64,000 bases of DNA from Larkinella insperata (GTDB lineage: Bacteria; Bacteroidota; Bacteroidia; Cytophagales; Spirosomataceae): the NCBI RefSeq assembly GCF_026248825.1, contig NZ_CP110973.1, positions 4,299,501 to 4,363,500 on the forward strand. The letters are read 5' to 3'. Within the stretch, counting starts at the first letter, position 1. Every line of letters begins with the position of its first letter. Shown here piece by piece: positions 60,311 through 64,000 of the stretch. The notes below the pieces were generated by a model that was not told where the DNA came from, did not search any database, and worked only from the letters and a program-made list of their open reading frames with translations. A program made the translations under genes and the position numbers.

Positions 60311-63300
60311 ATGAATAAATTCATTCGGAATATTGTCGGTTTTTCACTCAAAAACCGGTTTTTTATCTTCTTCCTGACCGCCGGACTCGTGATTGCCGGA
60401 GTGGTCAGTTACCTGAATACGCCCCTCGAAGCGTTTCCGGACGTTACCAATACCCAGATCATTGTCGTGACGGAATGGAACGGCCGGAGTGCCGAGGAAA
60501 TTGAACGATTTGTTACCGTTCCGATTGAGGTGGCCATGAACGCCGTTCAGCGGAAAACAAACGTCCGCTCCACGACGATGTTTGGGTTGTCGGTTATTAA
60601 AGTCATCTTTGAGGATGATGTTGAAGACTTTTTTGCCCGACAGCAGGTTAACAACCAGCTTCGGAATGTTTCGCTGCCCGACGGGGTAGAGCCCGATGTT
60701 CAGCCGCCTTACGGGCCTACGGGTGAAATTTTTCGGTATACGCTCCAAAGCCCCCGGCTGGACAGTCGCGAGTTGCTGACGTTGCAGAACTGGGTGATCG
60801 ACCGGCAACTGCGCAGCGTTCCGGGCGTGGCCGATGTGGTGGCGTTTGGTGGTCAGGAGAAAATCTACGAAATCCGGGTGAACCCCACCCAACTGACCAA
60901 ATACGACCTGACGCCCCTGGAAGTTTACCAGGCCGTCACCCGCAGTAACATCAACGTCGGCGGGGATGTGATCGAGCGTAACGGCCAGGCTTACGTCGTA
61001 CGCGGTATTGGTTTGCTGACATCGACGGAGGATATTCAGAACATCATCATCCAGGAAATGAACGGCAACCCGGTGCTGGTGGGCAACGTGGCCGACGTGG
61101 TCGAATCGAGTCTGCCGCGCGTCGGGCAGGTGGGGCTCAACAAGAACGACGATGTGGTGGAAGGCATCGTGGTGATGCGGAAAGGCGAAAATCCCAGCCA
61201 GGTGTTGGAACGCGTCAAGGCCAAAATTGACGAGCTGAACAACCGGGTGCTGCCGGCGAACGTAAAAATGGTTACGTTTTACGACCGTGACAACCTGATT
61301 GAATTTTGTACCCGCACGGTCATGCACAACCTGACCGAAGGCATTGTGCTGGTGACGGTGATTGTCTTTCTGTTCATGGCCGACTGGCGGACGACCGTTA
61401 TCGTGTCCATCGTTATTCCGCTGGCGCTGCTGTTTGCGTTTATTTGTCTGCGGCTGCGGGGCATGTCGGCCAATCTCCTGTCGATGGGAGCCATTGATTT
61501 TGGGATTATCATCGACGGGGCGGTGGTGATGGTGGAGGGGATTTTTGTCTCGCTCGATCACCTGGCGCACCACCGGGGTATGGACCGTTTCAACCGGATG
61601 TCGAAGCTCGGGCTGATCAAGAAAACCGGCGGGGAGCTGGGGAAAGCCGTCTTTTTCTCCAAGCTGATCATTATTACGGCCCTGCTGCCTATATTTTCCT
61701 TTCAGAAAGTGGAAGGCAAAATGTTTTCCCCGCTGGCCTGGACCCTCGGTTTTGCCTTGCTGGGCGCCTTATTGCTGACGCTGACGCTGGTGCCGGTGCT
61801 GTGTTCAATTTTGCTTAGAAAAAATGTTCGGGAAAAAAATAATCCCATCGTCAATTTCTTCAACCACATTGTCAGCCGCGGGTTTGACTGGTGTTACGCC
61901 CGCCGGAAGCTGAGCCTTTTTCTTTCGTTTGTCTTGATGGGCGTTACCTTCTTTTCAACCACGCTGCTGGGGACGGAATTTTTGCCGCAGCTGAACGAAG
62001 GCGCTTTGTGGGTGACGGCGGAACTACCCATGAGCATGTCGCTGCCCAAAAGCGTGGAAATGGCGCAGGTGATCCGAAATGATTTGCAGCGTTTTCCGGA
62101 GGTCAAGCAGGTGCTGTCGCAGGTGGGACGTTCCAACGACGGAACCGACCCGAACGGCTTCTATTTCTGTCAGTTTCAGGTCGATTTGATTCCCAAAGAG
62201 GAGTGGGCCAACAAACGACCGGTTGAAGAACTAACCGACGAGATGGACAAAGTGCTCCGCAACTACGCCGGGATTACCTACAATTATTCCCAGCCGATCA
62301 TCGACAACGTGGCCGAAGCGGTGGCGGGTTACAAAGCCAGCAACGGGGTTAAGATTTTTGGGTCAGACATCCGGCAGCTGGAAAACTACGCCAACATCGT
62401 TCAGGAAGCCATCAAGGATGTGCCGGGAATCAAGGACCTGGGCGTCATCCGGAATGTGGGTCAGCCGGAAATCAGTGTGCACCTGCACGACCACCTGATG
62501 GCCCTTTACGGGGTAACGACGGCCGATGCACAGGCCGTTATTGAAATGGCCATCGGCGGAAAAACGGCTTCGATCCTCTACGAAAACGAACGCAAGTTCG
62601 ACATTCGGCTGCGGTATCAGGAGCCCTATCGCCAGACCGAGGACGACATTATGCGGCTGATGGTGCCGACGCTCAAAGGCGGCAAAATTCCGCTGCGGGA
62701 GATCGCGTCCATTCAAAAAGTAACGGGGCCGGCTTTCATTTACCGGGATAATAACCAGCGGTTTATCGGGGTGAAATTTTCCGTCCGGGGGCGCGATTTA
62801 GGCAGCACCATTGCCGAAGCGCAGCAGAAGGTGCGCCAGAAACTGGATGTCAGCAAGGGCTATTCGGTGGAGTGGGTTGGTGAATTTGAGAATCAGGTCC
62901 GGGCCACCGACCGGCTGGGGCAGGTGGTTCCGATCTGTCTGGCGGCAATTTTCGTCATTCTGTTCGTGATGTTTGGAAGTGTCAAGGATGCCGGGCTGGT
63001 GTTGCTCAACGTGCCGTTTGCGCTTATGGGCGGCATTCTGGCGCTGCACGTTACGGGCATGAATTTCGGGATTTCGGCGGGCGTCGGCTTTATTGCTCTA
63101 TTCGGAATCTGCGTGCAGAACGGGGTTATTCTGGTGTCGGTGTTCAACCAGAACCGGTCCAGCCGCCTGCCCCTCGACGAGGCCATCCGGCAGGGCGTAC
63201 GCTCCCGAATCCGGCCCGTGGTCATGACGGCCCTGATGGCGGCCATCGGCTTGCTTCCGGCGGCAGTCTCGACCGGCATTGGCTCGGAAACCCAGAAACC

Positions 63301-63445
63301 GCTGGCGATCGTGGTTATTGGCGGGCTGATTACGGCTACGATATTGACCCTGTTAATTTTCCCGATCTTATACCGGTTTTTCTACCGAAAAGCCCAATCT
63401 AAAGTCAAACCGTGGCGTCGGGAGCCGCAACCCCTGGAAAATTAA
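60311..63445 (+). CDS. CusA/CzcA family heavy-metal RND pump
   Basis: 1044 residues from ATG 60311, chosen because MNKFIRNIVGFSLKNRFF is the family N-terminus; the frame from 60212 crosses a repeat element. Twelve helices with two periplasmic domains. The HME-type helix 4 motif DFGIIIDGAVVMVE (proton-relay Asp/Glu) separates it from the AcrB-like pump at 40734. PYGPTGEIFRY and VRDIGQVEISV-like porter segments are also present. Exports a transition metal; which one cannot be read. Confidence 0.92.
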   Translation: MNKFIRNIVGFSLKNRFFIFFLTAGLVIAGVVSYLNTPLEAFPDVTNTQIIVVTEWNGRSAEEIERFVTVPIEVAMNAVQRKTNVRSTTMFGLSVIKVIFEDDVEDFFARQQVNNQLRNVSLPDGVEPDVQPPYGPTGEIFRYTLQSPRLDSRELLTLQNWVIDRQLRSVPGVADVVAFGGQEKIYEIRVNPTQLTKYDLTPLEVYQAVTRSNINVGGDVIERNGQAYVVRGIGLLTSTEDIQNIIIQEMNGNPVLVGNVADVVESSLPRVGQVGLNKNDDVVEGIVVMRKGENPSQVLERVKAKIDELNNRVLPANVKMVTFYDRDNLIEFCTRTVMHNLTEGIVLVTVIVFLFMADWRTTVIVSIVIPLALLFAFICLRLRGMSANLLSMGAIDFGIIIDGAVVMVEGIFVSLDHLAHHRGMDRFNRMSKLGLIKKTGGELGKAVFFSKLIIITALLPIFSFQKVEGKMFSPLAWTLGFALLGALLLTLTLVPVLCSILLRKNVREKNNPIVNFFNHIVSRGFDWCYARRKLSLFLSFVLMGVTFFSTTLLGTEFLPQLNEGALWVTAELPMSMSLPKSVEMAQVIRNDLQRFPEVKQVLSQVGRSNDGTDPNGFYFCQFQVDLIPKEEWANKRPVEELTDEMDKVLRNYAGITYNYSQPIIDNVAEAVAGYKASNGVKIFGSDIRQLENYANIVQEAIKDVPGIKDLGVIRNVGQPEISVHLHDHLMALYGVTTADAQAVIEMAIGGKTASILYENERKFDIRLRYQEPYRQTEDDIMRLMVPTLKGGKIPLREIASIQKVTGPAFIYRDNNQRFIGVKFSVRGRDLGSTIAEAQQKVRQKLDVSKGYSVEWVGEFENQVRATDRLGQVVPICLAAIFVILFVMFGSVKDAGLVLLNVPFALMGGILALHVTGMNFGISAGVGFIALFGICVQNGVILVSVFNQNRSSRLPLDEAIRQGVRSRIRPVVMTALMAAIGLLPAAVSTGIGSETQKPLAIVVIGGLITATILTLLIFPILYRFFYRKAQSKVKPWRREPQPLEN

Positions 63446-63497
63446 CTTTTTTCTAAGATTGCTCTAAGGCTTTTCTAATTCTGCAATGCCTACTTTG
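63441..63497 (+). promoter_or_regulatory. 11-nt phased repeat array and promoter after the pump gene
   Basis: ATTAA 63441 (in the stop region), TCTAA 63452, 63463 and 63474, all 11 nt apart. The -7-like CTACTTTG ends at 63497, 23 nt after the first base of the last repeat, as in the tolC and 63744 arrays. Confidence 0.7.
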
Positions 63498-63503
63498 TAA
63501 TAG

Positions 63504-63637
63504 AAACACGGGACGACAGACAGAAACATCCCGGCGCGTTTCTTCGAGTGCGGTTCAACCTTCTAGGGCAAACACCGAACGAGCATGCGAGTGGAAAGAT
63601 GTCATTAACGGTACGGGTTTGCCCTGGATTTTTTTGA
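63504..63637 (+). ncRNA. Small-RNA candidate in the metal-efflux regulon
   Basis: Begins about 7 nt after the -7 element. A 5' hairpin CGGGA/TCCCG (63509-63533) is followed by a long-loop stem AGGGCAAAC/GTTTGCCCT (63565-63573 with 63617-63625) directly trailed by GGATTTTTTT (to 63636), an intrinsic terminator. Only 7- and 12-codon frames occur inside. Alternatively a structured 3' UTR of the pump gene. Confidence 0.5.
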
Positions 63638-63698
63638 CTTTAAATCTTAGTGTTAGATAGAAGTTTTAGCGAGTAATTGCTAATTTCAGGTGATTTCG

Positions 63699-63734
63699 AT
63701 AGCCGGTTTCTTCTTAGAGACCGGCTATTTTTTT
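63699..63734 (+). terminator. Terminator before the last gene
   Basis: ATAGCCGGT/ACCGGCTAT (63699-63707 with 63720-63728), 12-nt loop, T-run to 63734. It blocks read-through from the pump operon and small-RNA candidate into the third array. Confidence 0.85.
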
Positions 63735-63743
63735 AAAGAAAAA

Positions 63744-63800
63744 TCTAATTTTTTTCTAATCGCCTTCTAATGGGTATTTAAGTACGGGGTGGCATCTTTG
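63744..63800 (+). promoter_or_regulatory. 11-nt phased repeat array and promoter of the last gene
   Basis: TCTAA 63744, 63755 and 63766 and TTTAA 63777, 11 nt apart. The -7-like CATCTTTG ends at 63800, 23 nt from the first base of the last repeat. The ATG at 63825 follows at 24 nt. Confidence 0.75.
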
Positions 63801-63824
63801 TAACAAGACTAACCCTTATGAACT

Positions 63825-64000
63825 ATGTCCTGGTTTGAATATAGTCAGTGTGTACTGAACAAAGTAGATTTCGACCGGCGGCTGTTCCGAAAGGAATTGC
63901 GTAAACTACTGCGGTGGCTTTCTCCGCCGGAACGTCTGCAGCTACTGCGGTGGTGCAGACAACAGTTAGAACGAAAAGGGCGGCTGCAAACCAGCCGCTG
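63825..64000 (+). CDS. Small basic protein, 3' end outside window
   Basis: 58 codons visible from ATG 63825 (MSWFEYSQCVLNKV..), open at the window edge. Rich in Arg, Leu and Trp (RRLFRKELRKLLRWLSPPERLQLLRW), helical, with no signal peptide. An ATG at 63818 gives only a 6-codon frame that overlaps it. The type resembles small helical proteins common next to regulators in Cytophagales; function unknown. The phased-array promoter suggests joint control with the metal-efflux operon. Confidence 0.65.
   Translation, partial: MSWFEYSQCVLNKVDFDRRLFRKELRKLLRWLSPPERLQLLRWCRQQLERKGRLQTSR

Noticed and set aside
60344..61573. 409-codon minus-strand frame
   Set aside because: Antisense shadow of the CusA/CzcA pump, rich in His/Gln with no family block.
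63818..63838. ATG AAC TAT.. frame of six codons before the last gene
   Set aside because: Too short; possibly a leader peptide but without any supporting feature. The overlapping ATG 63825 opens a long frame.
1..64000. tRNA genes, CRISPR arrays, insertion sequences, phage genes
   Set aside because: Looked for T-arm GGTTCGA patterns, evenly spaced direct repeats with spacers and transposase motifs; only the tmRNA T arm was found.

Overview
The window is chromosomal DNA from a member of the Bacteroidota, most likely order Cytophagales (Spirosoma/Larkinella-like). The reasons are: promoters that match the Bacteroidota -7 element TAnnTTTG; a PorX regulator of type IX secretion; a tmRNA tag ending in YAMAA; several families typical of this group (DUF2911, DUF1835, DUF4905, TIGR02757, 'putative porin', FtsX permeases paired with PadR); and a moderately GC-rich genome with AT-rich spacers. 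I see no phage, insertion sequence, CRISPR array or tRNA. The first and last genes are cut by the window edges.

Layout. 1-9.9 kb: outer-membrane and lipoprotein genes, an ALDH7-type aldehyde dehydrogenase, an aldose epimerase-like protein, a PagL-like lipid A deacylase, TIGR02757, and a DUF4905-LysM/RlpA pair overlapping by ATGA. 10-15.8 kb: kdsB, a small-RNA candidate, porX, ftsE, a transaldolase-like gene, SRP RNA, a TPR lipoprotein and a TMEM220-like protein. 15.9-19.4 kb: one 1136-residue ThuA/PQQ-dehydrogenase/PKD/cytochrome c fusion. 19.5-22.7 kb: a ferritin-like protein, tmRNA, a second copy of the small-RNA candidate, and DUF2911. 22.9-32.4 kb: two SDRs with an AraC regulator, a YycJ-like hydrolase, hemF-Crp/Fnr-(frameshifted) DoxX, menC and lpxK. 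32.5-39.4 kb: a porin, DUF1835, a MiaE-like hydroxylase, an AddB-like nuclease and DUF1801. 39.5-54.3 kb: an HAE1-type RND efflux pair, a subtilase, an FtsX permease with PadR, oxidoreductases, a PQQ sugar dehydrogenase, an alpha/beta hydrolase, and a membrane protein with a C-terminal pYEATS-like domain. 54.4-64 kb: a sugar isomerase/epimerase, then a two-component system followed by a TolC-adaptor-CzcA/CusA metal-efflux operon.

Most interesting signals. (1) Two copies, on opposite strands 10 kb apart, of a roughly 95-nt noncoding RNA gene share a promoter, a 5' block and a bipartite terminator hairpin. (2) Three arrays of T[C/T]TAA repeated at exactly 11 nt stand upstream of the metal-efflux operon, a small-RNA candidate and the last gene. 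In all three the last repeat lies exactly 23 nt before the final G of the -7 element, which suggests the operator of the adjacent OmpR-type regulator and a local regulon. (3) Four intergenic elements are built from 7-nt tandem words followed by their inverted copy.

Lipid A/LPS functions recur (kdsB, lpxK, PagL-like) but are scattered, not clustered. Functions are assigned from recognisable motifs and family memory; no database search was run.
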